DNA of 64,000 nucleotides from an uncultured Eubacteriales bacterium (lineage in GTDB: Bacteria; Bacillota; Clostridia; Oscillospirales; UBA644), in NCBI GenBank assembly GCA_900547165.1, contig URFZ01000003.1, forward strand, positions 1 through 64,000, given 5' to 3'. The stretch's first letter is position 1. Every line of letters starts with the position of its first letter. Shown here piece by piece: positions 52,224 to 60,633 of the stretch. The translations under genes and the position numbers were made by a program. Under the pieces are notes generated by a model. The model was not told the origin of the DNA, ran no database searches, and saw only the letters and a list, made by a program, of their open reading frames with translations.

Positions 52224-53888
52224 ATGATTTCACGATTGCATATAGAAAATATCGCCGTTATTGAAAATGCCGATATTGATTTCCGCAATGGTTTTATCGC
52301 ATTGACGGGCGAGACAGGTGCGGGAAAATCCATATTGATAGACAGCATCAATATTCTGCTCGGCAACAGAGCGTCAAAAGATCTTGTGCGAACGGGCTGT
52401 TCAAAGGCATTTGTCAGCGCGGAGTTTGATGATGTTGCGGGGCTTGAAAAACTGTTTTCTGAATACGGTGTTCCAGACGAGGGCAACGGAAGCATTTTTC
52501 TTTCGAGAGAACTCTCGGTTGAGGGCAAGAGCGTTGCAAGAGTAAATTCGAGACCTGTTCCCGCATCCGTCTTGAAGGAGTTCGGAAAAAGACTGATAAC
52601 GATACACGGTCAGCAGGATAACGGAACGTTGCTTGATACGTCAACGCATCTGTCTTTTCTTGACGCGTATGCAAAAAACAGTAGCGAAATAAACGAATAC
52701 AGAACCGCATACAGAAATTTTCGCTCGATAAAAAAAGAAATAGACAAACTTACGCTTGACGATGATGAAAAAGCGCGCAGGGTAGACACGTTGACATATC
52801 AGATAAACGAGATTGAAGCGGCTGAACCTGTTGAAGGCGAGGACGAAGACCTTGCGGACAGAAAAAAGGTTCTTTTGGGCGCAGAGAAGATAATAGAGAG
52901 CCTTTCTGCTGCAAGAACGATTCTTTCGGACGGAGAATATAATGTTTCCGAAATGTTTTCGCAAGCGGTGACAAACCTCGAATCTATCTCCGAGTTTTCC
53001 GATGAACTTGAAGATTTTACTTCGCGTTCGGAGAATGTTTTGGCAGAAATAGATTCACTTGCAGACGATGTAAGAATGCTTGCGGACAGATTTGACTTCA
53101 ACCCGAGAGAACTCGACGAAATCGAAGACCGTCTCGGCGTTATAAATTCGCTTAAAAGAAAATACGGCAGAACAATAGGGGAGATAAACACATATCTTGC
53201 CGACGCGAAAGCAAAACTTGCACAAATCGAATACTCCGACGAGGCAATATTAAAACTTGACGCAGAACTTGCAAAAGCACATGATGAACTTGTTGCAAAG
53301 GCGAAAGTATTGACCGATTCGAGAAAGAAAGCGGCGGAAGAAATAAGCAGGGAAGTAACAAAAGAACTTTCCGAGCTTGAAATGCCGAAAGTTCGAATGC
53401 AGGTCAGAACCGACAAAAAGAAATATTCTTTTGACGGAGCAGACGACGTTGAATTTTTGATAAGCACGAACGTCGGTGAAAATGTCAAGCCGCTTTCGGC
53501 AGTTGCTTCGGGTGGTGAGTTGAGCCGCATTATGTTGGCATTGAGAAAAATCCTGTCGTCTTCCGCGCAAAACGAAACGCTGATATTCGACGAAATAGAT
53601 ACCGGCGTCAGCGGCAAAGCTTCCGTGCGTATCGCACAAAAGATGAAACAGATGTCAAAAACGGCGCAGGTCATTACTGTTACGCACCTTGCGCAGATCG
53701 CGGCTTATGCAGATGAACATCTTAAAATTGAGAAAAAGGACGACGGTCAAAGAACCTTTACTACTGTTACCGAACTTGATGAAAAAGGCAGAATAGAAGA
53801 ACTTGCGCGACTGCTCGGCGGGGATATTGCTTCCTCGGCTGTCGCAACAGCGAAAGATATGCTTGTTTCTGCAAAAAAATTCAATTAA
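52224..53888 (+). CDS. recN: DNA repair protein RecN
   Basis: The 554-residue SMC-like protein has Walker A GETGAGKSILIDSINILLG (about 30-48), then a coiled-coil middle (about 150-380, with a short hinge) and a C-terminal half with the signature ASGGELSRIMLALRKIL, Walker B TLIFDEIDTGVSGKA and the D/H-loop VTHLAQIAAYAD. It binds and bridges DNA ends in double-strand break repair. It is the last gene of the OLE operon; a stem-loop follows. Confidence 0.96.
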   Translation: MISRLHIENIAVIENADIDFRNGFIALTGETGAGKSILIDSINILLGNRASKDLVRTGCSKAFVSAEFDDVAGLEKLFSEYGVPDEGNGSIFLSRELSVEGKSVARVNSRPVPASVLKEFGKRLITIHGQQDNGTLLDTSTHLSFLDAYAKNSSEINEYRTAYRNFRSIKKEIDKLTLDDDEKARRVDTLTYQINEIEAAEPVEGEDEDLADRKKVLLGAEKIIESLSAARTILSDGEYNVSEMFSQAVTNLESISEFSDELEDFTSRSENVLAEIDSLADDVRMLADRFDFNPRELDEIEDRLGVINSLKRKYGRTIGEINTYLADAKAKLAQIEYSDEAILKLDAELAKAHDELVAKAKVLTDSRKKAAEEISREVTKELSELEMPKVRMQVRTDKKKYSFDGADDVEFLISTNVGENVKPLSAVASGGELSRIMLALRKILSSSAQNETLIFDEIDTGVSGKASVRIAQKMKQMSKTAQVITVTHLAQIAAYADEHLKIEKKDDGQRTFTTVTELDEKGRIEELARLLGGDIASSAVATAKDMLVSAKKFN

Positions 53889-53902
53889 ACTATCAAAAAT
53901 AC

Positions 53903-53930
53903 AAGACGGCTCGTTTTTGCGAGCCGTCTT
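53903..53930. terminator. Stem-loop terminator between recN and the MATE gene
   Basis: An 11-bp stem AAGACGGCTCG / CGAGCCGTCTT with a 6-nt loop; the T tract is weak on the plus strand (TGAGTTTT) and mixed on the minus strand (GTATTTTT). Confidence 0.7.
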
Positions 53931-53965
53931 TGAGTTTTATATTGGCATTGTATTATCATACCAGC

Positions 53966-55300
53966 CTATGCGTAACCGTACTTTTTCCGCTTGACGATGA
54001 GAAATACAGCTGAAAGAACTATTGCAAGGACTTCCGCAACGATCGTTGCCCACCATATGCCGTTTATTCCGAATATAATGGGAAGCACGATTACCGCGGT
54101 GCATTTAAATAGGAAAGTTCTGAGAAACGAAATGGTTGCGGAAACACCGCCGTCGCTGAGTGCCGTGAAAAAGGACGACGCAAAAATATTGAACCCGGAG
54201 AAAAGGAATGTCAGCGCAAATATTCTGAAAGCATTTACTGTTTCTTCATATAAAACCTTGTCATAGCCTACAAATAAATGCGCAAGCGGAATTGCAAGCA
54301 GTTGTCCGAGAACGACCATGCCTACACCGCAGCCAAAAATCAGTTTCAGACTCTTTTTCAGCATATTGTTCAATTCCGAATTGTTGCCCGCACCGTAATG
54401 ATAGCCTATTATCGGAGCACAGCCGACGGAATATCCGATAAAAATTGCGATGAAGATGAACTCGACATACATCAGTACTCCGTAAATCGCAACGCCGTTT
54501 TCGCCAGAATATTCAAGCAGTCGGAAATTGTAAAGCATTCCGACAATAGAAGAAGTGACGGTCGTAACAAGTTCAGACGCACCGTTTCCGCAAGCGCGCA
54601 ATACGGGTTTGATTTCAATTTTGGTCTTCGTGATTTGTAAAAGACTTGAATTGGGACGCAGAAAATATATCAAAGGAATGATACCGCCCACGCATTGGCT
54701 GATACCCGTCGCAATCGCCGCACCCGCAACGCCCATATTGAGAGGAACCATGAAAACGGCGTCGAGAATCATATTTGTAACACCTGCGGCAACCGTCACG
54801 GCAAGACCGAGTTTTGGCTTTTCCGCAGTTACAAAAAAACTCTGAAAAACATTTTGAAGCATGAATGCTGTATTGAATCCGATAACTATTCTGCCGTAAA
54901 CAACGCAATCATTTTTCATCTCGCTGCCCTCCGCTCCGAGAAGGTCTGCAATCTGCGGCATAAATATAATGCCGATAACAGAGATGATAATGCCGACAAT
55001 AAGAGTAACAAGCAGCATCATCGTAAAGTACTGCTTCGCCTTTTCGGGACGTTTTTCACCGAGCGTTTTTGATACAAGTGCGCTTCCGCCCGTACCGAAC
55101 ATAAATCCTACGCCGCCGAATATCATAACAAACGGCATAATCAAATTTATCGCCGCAAAAGGCGTTTTTCCTACGAAATTCGAAACGAACAGTCCGTCAA
55201 CAACACAGTAAATAGAAGTAAAGACCATCATTACGATTGACGGAAGAACAAATCTGAGCAGTTTTTTATAAGTAAAATGATCGGAAAGTTTGATTTCCAT
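53966..55300 (-). CDS. MATE family efflux transporter
   Basis: The 444-residue protein has twelve membrane segments in two repeats. N-repeat: SIVMMVFTSIYCVVDGLFVSNFVG. C-repeat: EYSGENGVAIYGVLMYVEFIF. The FMFGTGGSALVSKTLGEKR loop is typical of DinF/NorM-like MATE proteins. It exports cationic drugs or toxins, using Na+ or H+. It is expressed from a promoter with a structured leader (55326-55367), which suggests control by attenuation. Confidence 0.92.
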   Translation of the reverse strand: MEIKLSDHFTYKKLLRFVLPSIVMMVFTSIYCVVDGLFVSNFVGKTPFAAINLIMPFVMIFGGVGFMFGTGGSALVSKTLGEKRPEKAKQYFTMMLLVTLIVGIIISVIGIIFMPQIADLLGAEGSEMKNDCVVYGRIVIGFNTAFMLQNVFQSFFVTAEKPKLGLAVTVAAGVTNMILDAVFMVPLNMGVAGAAIATGISQCVGGIIPLIYFLRPNSSLLQITKTKIEIKPVLRACGNGASELVTTVTSSIVGMLYNFRLLEYSGENGVAIYGVLMYVEFIFIAIFIGYSVGCAPIIGYHYGAGNNSELNNMLKKSLKLIFGCGVGMVVLGQLLAIPLAHLFVGYDKVLYEETVNAFRIFALTFLFSGFNIFASSFFTALSDGGVSATISFLRTFLFKCTAVIVLPIIFGINGIWWATIVAEVLAIVLSAVFLIVKRKKYGYA

Positions 55301-55325
55301 TTTCTTCTCCTTTTCCGTATTATAA

Positions 55326-55367
55326 AGCCGGATAAAATACCGGGTATTCCCGACATCTTATCCGGCT
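55326..55367 (-). promoter_or_regulatory. Long hairpin in the MATE leader
   Basis: On the minus strand AGCCGGATAA pairs with TTATCCGGCT around an inner CGGG/CCCG pair. It lies between the promoter and the AAAGGAG of the MATE gene, about 60 nt after the start of transcription. No riboswitch class was recognised. Confidence 0.5.
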
Positions 55368-55406
55368 ATAACATTTACGGTTATTGCCCTCCGATGAGCA
55401 TTACTG

Positions 55407-55435
55407 ATTATAAAGGAAACATAACCGAAAGTCAA
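55407..55435 (-). promoter_or_regulatory. Promoter of the MATE gene
   Basis: On the minus strand TTGACT (55435-55430), 17 bp, TATAAT (55412-55407). Confidence 0.75.
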
Positions 55436-55468
55436 CGGTTAAAGATTGAACAATGTGCAATAAACATA

Positions 55469-56338
55469 TTATACTACCGATCTTTTCCGATATGCAAGGG
55501 GAGTGAGTCCCGTTTCTTTTTTGAAAACGCGACAGAAATAACTCGAGTCATTGAATCCCACATCTGCGGCAATCTGAGCAACCGTCAAATCTTTATTTTC
55601 AAGTTGTCGCTTTGCCTCTTTTATGCGCTTGTCCAATATATATTTCCCGACACTGACGCCCTGTGCCCGCGTAAAAAGGTGCGAAAGATAATATTTATTT
55701 GTAAAACAGGCTTCCGCGATGGTGTCAAGCGTTATTTCATTACGGAAATTTTCGTCGATAAATTTCAGGGCAATCTCCATAGTCTTTCCCGAAGCGAGTA
55801 ATTCTCCTGCATTTTCCGTCTTGTTTATAAGCCTGAATATGTACATCAGAAGCGTTCTTGAAATATTTTGCGCTATCTCCATATAGAAACGTTCTTTTTT
55901 GTCGAACTCGTTAACAAGCGTCGAAAAATAACGGTAGAATATGTCGTACATATCTCCCGTAGGAAAAACATATCCGTATGAGGGCGGAAGTAACCAGTTC
56001 GGGGGTAAATCTGTGATTTCCAATTTGTCATAAGCAACAAAAAGTATTTCCATCGGGTCAGTCTCATTGCTTTTCTCAAAGTGCATAACATCGGCGTTGT
56101 ATATAAGCAAGTCCCCGCGTTTGACTTCAAAGACTTTATCTTCGATCGCAACCGTACCCTTGCCGTCGGTTACAAATATTATCTCCAAAAACTTATGGTC
56201 ATGCGGAACTTCGCGCCACCCGCCGTGTTTGTCAAGAAGTCCCACATATAAAAGGCGTGGTTTTAATTTGAACGAATAGTGCTTTTCCAACAAAAAATGC
56301 TGTCGTTCTTCGCTGTTATATCTGTGCATGACTTCCAT
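55469..56338 (-). CDS. AraC family transcriptional regulator, probable regulator of the fuc operon
   Basis: The protein has 289 residues from ATG 56338, which has GGAGGGCAG upstream; the frame opens at 56359. The N-terminal cupin-like sensor (HDHKFLEIIFVTDGKGTVAI, LLIYNADVMHFEK) is followed by two AraC helix-turn-helix units (LDTIAEACFTNKYYLSHLFT and VAQIAADVGFNDSSYFCRVF). It is divergent from the sugar transporter operon, so it most likely senses the imported sugar and controls that operon. Confidence 0.9.
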   Translation of the reverse strand: MEVMHRYNSEERQHFLLEKHYSFKLKPRLLYVGLLDKHGGWREVPHDHKFLEIIFVTDGKGTVAIEDKVFEVKRGDLLIYNADVMHFEKSNETDPMEILFVAYDKLEITDLPPNWLLPPSYGYVFPTGDMYDIFYRYFSTLVNEFDKKERFYMEIAQNISRTLLMYIFRLINKTENAGELLASGKTMEIALKFIDENFRNEITLDTIAEACFTNKYYLSHLFTRAQGVSVGKYILDKRIKEAKRQLENKDLTVAQIAADVGFNDSSYFCRVFKKETGLTPLAYRKRSVV

Positions 56339-56423
56339 AAAAACTGCCCTCCGTGTCAATAAACCGTCATTGTTTTTGTACTTTAAAATTCAAGTAATAA
56401 TCGCTTATTCTTTATTTATATTT

Positions 56424-56452
56424 ATTATATCAATAGTTAACGCAAAAGTCAA
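56424..56452 (-). promoter_or_regulatory. Promoter of the AraC-type regulator gene
   Basis: On the minus strand TTGACT (56452-56447), 17 bp, TATAAT (56429-56424). Confidence 0.75.
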
Positions 56453-56470
56453 GATAAAAATAGGATTTTC

Positions 56471-56516
56471 TTGCGGTGCAAATATGGCAATTAAATGTCT
56501 TGCGCATTTTGTGCAA
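56471..56516 (+). promoter_or_regulatory. Candidate operator dyads upstream of the sugar operon
   Basis: TTGCGGTGCAA (56471-56481) and TTGCGCATTTTGTGCAA (56500-56516) are both flanked by TTGC and GCAA. The second covers the -35 of the operon promoter. Such spaced half-sites fit AraC- or LacI-type regulators. Confidence 0.4.
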
Positions 56517-56528
56517 AACTGATAGAAT
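56500..56528 (+). promoter_or_regulatory. Promoter of the sugar ABC-fucI-fucU operon
   Basis: TTGCGC (56500-56505), 17 bp, TAGAAT (56523-56528) with TGA in front of the -10. The weak -35 fits an activated promoter. Confidence 0.6.
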
Positions 56529-56586
56529 GTAATCGAACAGAGGAACAAAACTGTTGATAATGATACCGGAAAGAGAGTGACATAGT

Positions 56587-58086
56587 ATGGGTGACATTAT
56601 CTTGAAGATGACCGGAATAGATAAGCGGTTCTCGGGCGTACACGCATTAAAGCATGTTGACTTTGAACTGCGTTCCGGAGAAGTTCACGCTCTTATGGGT
56701 GAGAACGGCGCGGGAAAATCCACTTTGATGAAAGTCCTGTGCGGTATACATTCAAGAGACGCCGGTGAGATAGAATATTTCGGCAAGCCGGTCAATTTCG
56801 CAAACATCGCGGAATCGCAGGCGGCAGGAATCAGCATCATACACCAAGAACTCAACATGATGAACCATCTGACGGTCGCACAGAACATTTACATCGGACG
56901 CGAACCGAAAAAAGCGGGCGTTTACATTGATGACCGCAAGATGGAACAGGATGCAAGAAACCTTTTCAAAAAAATCGGAATACACATCAACCCCTCGGTA
57001 AAACTCGGAACACTGACCGTAGGAAAACAGCAGATGGTCGAAATTGCAAAGGCAATTTCCCATGATTCGAAACTGCTCATTCTTGACGAGCCGACGGCGG
57101 CACTCACGCAGCCCGAAGTTGAAGAGTTGTTCAGAATAATGAATGATCTGCGCGACAAGGGCATCGGAATGATATACATCTCTCACCGAATGGATGAGAT
57201 AAACAGAATTTCCGACAGGGTAACGGTTATGAGAGACGGCGAGTACGTCGGAACTCTTCAAACAAAAGACACGACCAAAGATGAGATAGTAAAAATGATG
57301 GTCGGCAGAGTTGTTTACACCGACCCGAAAACAAAGAGCAATGTGCCGAATGACGCACCGACCGTTCTTGAAGTTAAAAACATGAATAGCGGCAATATGG
57401 TAAAAAACGTAAGTTTCAAACTCCGTAAAGGCGAGATTCTCGGATTTGCGGGACTGATGGGCGCGGGACGCACGGAACTTGCGAGAGCTATTTACGGTGC
57501 TGACGAATTTGATTCGGGTGAAGTTTTCATCAATGGTAAAAAGGTTAAGATAAGAACTCCCGAATCTGCGGTAAAACACGGTATCTGCTATCTTTCGGAA
57601 GACAGAAAACAATACGGTTTGCTTCTTATAAAATCCGTTGCGGAGAACTCGGTGCTTGCATCGCTTGACGATTACATCAAATTCGGTTGGATAAACGATG
57701 CAAAAGCAAAGAAAGCGGCGGAAGAAGTCAACAAAAAATTGAGAACAAAAACACCGTCAATGGATCAACTTCTGAAAAACCTTTCAGGAGGTAACCAACA
57801 GAAAGTTATCGTGGCGCGCTGGCTTCTTAAAAATTCGGACATATTCATCTTTGACGAACCGACAAGAGGTATCGATGTCGGCGCAAAGAGCGAAATGTAC
57901 GATTTGATGGAAGAACTTGCCGCACAGGGAAAATCCATAATAATGATTTCCTCGGAACTTTCCGAAATTCAGAGACTTTCCGACAGAGTTATCGTTATGT
58001 GTGAGGGCAGAGTAACAGCAGATTTGAGCATAGACGACGGTCTCACACAGGAAGAGATAATGAAATACGCAACGATGCGGAATTAA
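56587..58086 (+). CDS. Sugar ABC transporter ATP-binding protein (RbsA/MglA-like)
   Basis: The 499-residue protein has two fused ATPase domains. N-half: Walker A GENGAGKSTLMKVL, LTVGKQQMVEIAKAI (signature-like) and Walker B LLILDEPTAAL. C-half: Walker A replaced by GLMGAGRTELARAIYG, signature LSGGNQQKVIVARWL and Walker B IFDEPTRGIDV. The degenerate C-half loop is normal for this family. It powers uptake of a monosaccharide with the permease and binding protein that follow. Confidence 0.94.
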   Translation: MGDIILKMTGIDKRFSGVHALKHVDFELRSGEVHALMGENGAGKSTLMKVLCGIHSRDAGEIEYFGKPVNFANIAESQAAGISIIHQELNMMNHLTVAQNIYIGREPKKAGVYIDDRKMEQDARNLFKKIGIHINPSVKLGTLTVGKQQMVEIAKAISHDSKLLILDEPTAALTQPEVEELFRIMNDLRDKGIGMIYISHRMDEINRISDRVTVMRDGEYVGTLQTKDTTKDEIVKMMVGRVVYTDPKTKSNVPNDAPTVLEVKNMNSGNMVKNVSFKLRKGEILGFAGLMGAGRTELARAIYGADEFDSGEVFINGKKVKIRTPESAVKHGICYLSEDRKQYGLLLIKSVAENSVLASLDDYIKFGWINDAKAKKAAEEVNKKLRTKTPSMDQLLKNLSGGNQQKVIVARWLLKNSDIFIFDEPTRGIDVGAKSEMYDLMEELAAQGKSIIMISSELSEIQRLSDRVIVMCEGRVTADLSIDDGLTQEEIMKYATMRN

Positions 58087-58131
58087 GCAGATAAAATAAT
58101 CAAACCACCAAGATCACGGGAGGTTACATAA

Positions 58132-59370
58132 ATGGATAACGAAAACGTAAAAATCTCCGCATCACGCAGAATGCGCAGATCGGTAATAAACTTCGGCAGA
58201 AACATAAAAACAAAAGGTATGCAGAATATGATAATCCTGATAGCACTTTTTGTGCTCATCTTCGTATTCTACCTGCTTAACCCAAATTTCCTTAACAGAT
58301 ACAATATCGTAAGTATGGCGCAGAGCCTTGCACCTTATGCTATTTTGGCGCTTGGTGTTACATTCGTAATTGCAACGGGCGGCATAGACCTTTCGATAGG
58401 CACCGTGTGTATCGCATCCTCGGTTGTTGCAGGACACCTTTTCACAAAACAGATAATTCCGCTTTGGGCAACGATTCCCGTAATGATTCTCATCGGCGCG
58501 CTGTTCGGGCTTATAAACGGATTCCTTGTCGCAAAACTGAAAATCCCCGCGTTCATCGCAACGCTCGGCACAATGATGCTTTCAAGAGGTTTGAGTGCTA
58601 TCATAGTTGCGGTTCCGAACATCTTCTATCCCACGGGCAGCTGGTTCAATGAAGTATTCTCCAACTACAAATCTTTCCCGGTAGGTCTTATCTGGATAGT
58701 GGGATTCATGTTTATCTGTATGTACCTGATGTACAAGAACAAAGTCGGCAGATACATTCTTTCGATAGGCAGTAACGAAGAGGCAACAAGACTTTCCGGT
58801 ATCAACACCGACAAATACAAGATGCTTGCATACATCATCGGCGGTATCGGCGCTGGTATCGCGGCAATCTTCTGGTCTGCATCGTTCACCACCGTTGCGG
58901 CAGCTACCGGTAACGGATACGAACTTGACGCAATCGCAGGCGTATACATCGGCGGCACAAGCGCGGCAGGCGGCGTAGCATCCGTTTCAGGTTCTGTAAT
59001 CGGCAGCATAATGCTCGTCGTAATCAGAAGCGGACTTAACTTCGTTCTTGCGAAGTTCCATGTAAACGTAAACGCAACATACGTCACATACGTTCTTACC
59101 GGTATCATCGTTGTAATCGCAGTTCTTATGGACATCATAAAGAACAAGAGAGCAGCAAAAGTCAAGGTTCTCACTCCCGCACAGAAACTTAAAAGAAACT
59201 ATATCGAAAACAAAGATCATCTCGAATACAGACTTGACGAAGTTCTGTCGAACAAGGCTCTTCCCGAATCCGAAAGAACCGCACAGTCCGCAGAAATCCG
59301 CAAGCAGATAGAGACGGCAAAAGTCGAGTATAAACTCGAACTTGATAAAATTAAACAGCAAAAAGCATAA
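58132..59370 (+). CDS. Sugar ABC transporter permease (RbsC-like), with C-terminal extension
   Basis: The 412-residue protein has about ten membrane segments (40-345). Family blocks are IATGGIDLSIGTVCI, AFIATLGTMMLSRGLSA and VYIGGTSAAGGVASVSGSVIG. RbsC proteins usually end near 320-340 residues; here a charged Lys/Glu tail of about 70 residues (from about 345, KRNYIENKDHLEYRLDEVLS) follows, probably coiled coil on the cytosolic side. It forms the membrane channel with the ATPase and binding protein. CGGGAGG precedes the ATG. Confidence 0.93.
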   Translation: MDNENVKISASRRMRRSVINFGRNIKTKGMQNMIILIALFVLIFVFYLLNPNFLNRYNIVSMAQSLAPYAILALGVTFVIATGGIDLSIGTVCIASSVVAGHLFTKQIIPLWATIPVMILIGALFGLINGFLVAKLKIPAFIATLGTMMLSRGLSAIIVAVPNIFYPTGSWFNEVFSNYKSFPVGLIWIVGFMFICMYLMYKNKVGRYILSIGSNEEATRLSGINTDKYKMLAYIIGGIGAGIAAIFWSASFTTVAAATGNGYELDAIAGVYIGGTSAAGGVASVSGSVIGSIMLVVIRSGLNFVLAKFHVNVNATYVTYVLTGIIVVIAVLMDIIKNKRAAKVKVLTPAQKLKRNYIENKDHLEYRLDEVLSNKALPESERTAQSAEIRKQIETAKVEYKLELDKIKQQKA

Positions 59371-59418
59371 ATATATTAACAATACCCGAAAGGGTCAAAT
59401 TTCAAGGAGGACATTCTC

Positions 59419-60495
59419 ATGAAAAAGTTCAGAAAAACGTTTTTACCGCTTCTTTGCGTATTGGCGTTGACTGTTGCTCTCCTCGCAGGCTGCGGCGGCG
59501 ACACAAGCAACACGACCAAAGGTGACGGAAAAACAACCGTTAACAAGACCATTGCCGTTGTTGCAAAAGGCGAATCCCACGCATTCTGGCAGTCGGTTAA
59601 AGCCGGCGCCGTAGACGCAGGCAAAAAGTACGGTTACGAAGTTACTTTCCAGGGTCCCGCAAGTGAGTCCGCAAAAGACCTTCCGTCTCAGATGGAAATG
59701 GTAAGTACCGCTCTTAACAACAATCCCGCAGGTCTCGTTCTCGGAACGATAGGCGAAGGATTCGTTGACAGCCTCAAACACGCATTCACTCAGAAAATCC
59801 CCGTTGTTCAGTTTGACAGCGGTATCTGGGCAAAAGACATTGAGTCTCTTGATTCCGCAAAACAGAACCCAATAGTTTCCTCCGTTGCAACGAGCAACAG
59901 ACTTGCTGCGGGTCTTGCGGCAGAGAAATTCTTCGAAGCTATCAAAGCTGACATTGCTGCTTCCACCGACACTTATGTTGTAGGTATCATTCAGCACGAC
60001 GAAACCCAGACCGGTATTGACCGCGCGGGCGGATTCGAAGAGAAATTCAAGGCTCTCGCTGACGCGGATTCCACAACCGCAGGCAAGTACACCATCGAAA
60101 AAGAAGTTAAACCCGGCGATGCGGATCAGGCTTACAAGGCAGCTCTTGAAGCACTTTTTGAAAAGAACGTAAAAGCAATATTCATGAGCAACGAAGGCGT
60201 TGTTAAGCAGGTTTACGACGCAATCGGCGCAGCAGGAACCAAATACGACAACATCGTATTCTGCGGATTTGACGCAGGCTCCAAACAGATCGAATGGATG
60301 AAGAAGACCACCGGTCCGAAGCTTATCGGCGCGGTTGCTCAGGACTCCTATCAGATCGGTTACCAGGCTGTTGAACAGGCAATCTTTGCGGCAGAAGGCA
60401 AAACCGTTACCGCAAAAGTTGATATCGCAGGCGCTTGGTGGGATGCTTCCAACGTTGACGAAATGATAAAGAACAACCTCGTTTACGAAGGTTAA
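59419..60495 (+). CDS. Sugar ABC transporter substrate-binding lipoprotein
   Basis: The 358-residue protein has a lipoprotein signal peptide (lipobox LLAGC, Cys 25) and a type 1 periplasmic binding domain. Recognisable segments are TIAVVAKGESHAFWQSVKAGA, PAGLVLGTIGEGFVDSLKHA and NIVFCGFDAGSKQIEWMKK. It captures the sugar outside the membrane. AAGGAGG precedes the ATG and the terminator behind it lowers expression of the following catabolic genes relative to this protein. Confidence 0.93.
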   Translation: MKKFRKTFLPLLCVLALTVALLAGCGGDTSNTTKGDGKTTVNKTIAVVAKGESHAFWQSVKAGAVDAGKKYGYEVTFQGPASESAKDLPSQMEMVSTALNNNPAGLVLGTIGEGFVDSLKHAFTQKIPVVQFDSGIWAKDIESLDSAKQNPIVSSVATSNRLAAGLAAEKFFEAIKADIAASTDTYVVGIIQHDETQTGIDRAGGFEEKFKALADADSTTAGKYTIEKEVKPGDADQAYKAALEALFEKNVKAIFMSNEGVVKQVYDAIGAAGTKYDNIVFCGFDAGSKQIEWMKKTTGPKLIGAVAQDSYQIGYQAVEQAIFAAEGKTVTAKVDIAGAWWDASNVDEMIKNNLVYEG

Positions 60496-60530
60496 TTGCT
60501 CCCGAAAAAACAACAGTTGGCAAATAGGTC

Positions 60531-60581
60531 GAACCTGCCACACGCACACTTTCGTGTGGTGTGGCAGGTTCTGCTCTTTTT
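60531..60581 (+). terminator. Intra-operon terminator between the binding protein gene and fucI
   Basis: A 13-bp stem GAACCTGCCACAC / GTGTGGCAGGTTC with an inner CACAC/GTGTG stem, then TGCTCTTTTT. It probably trims transcription into fucI. Confidence 0.8.
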
Positions 60582-60633
60582 CAGAATCAAAAATCTGATG
60601 TCCTTAAAACTTGAAGCATGAAAGGTGATTATT

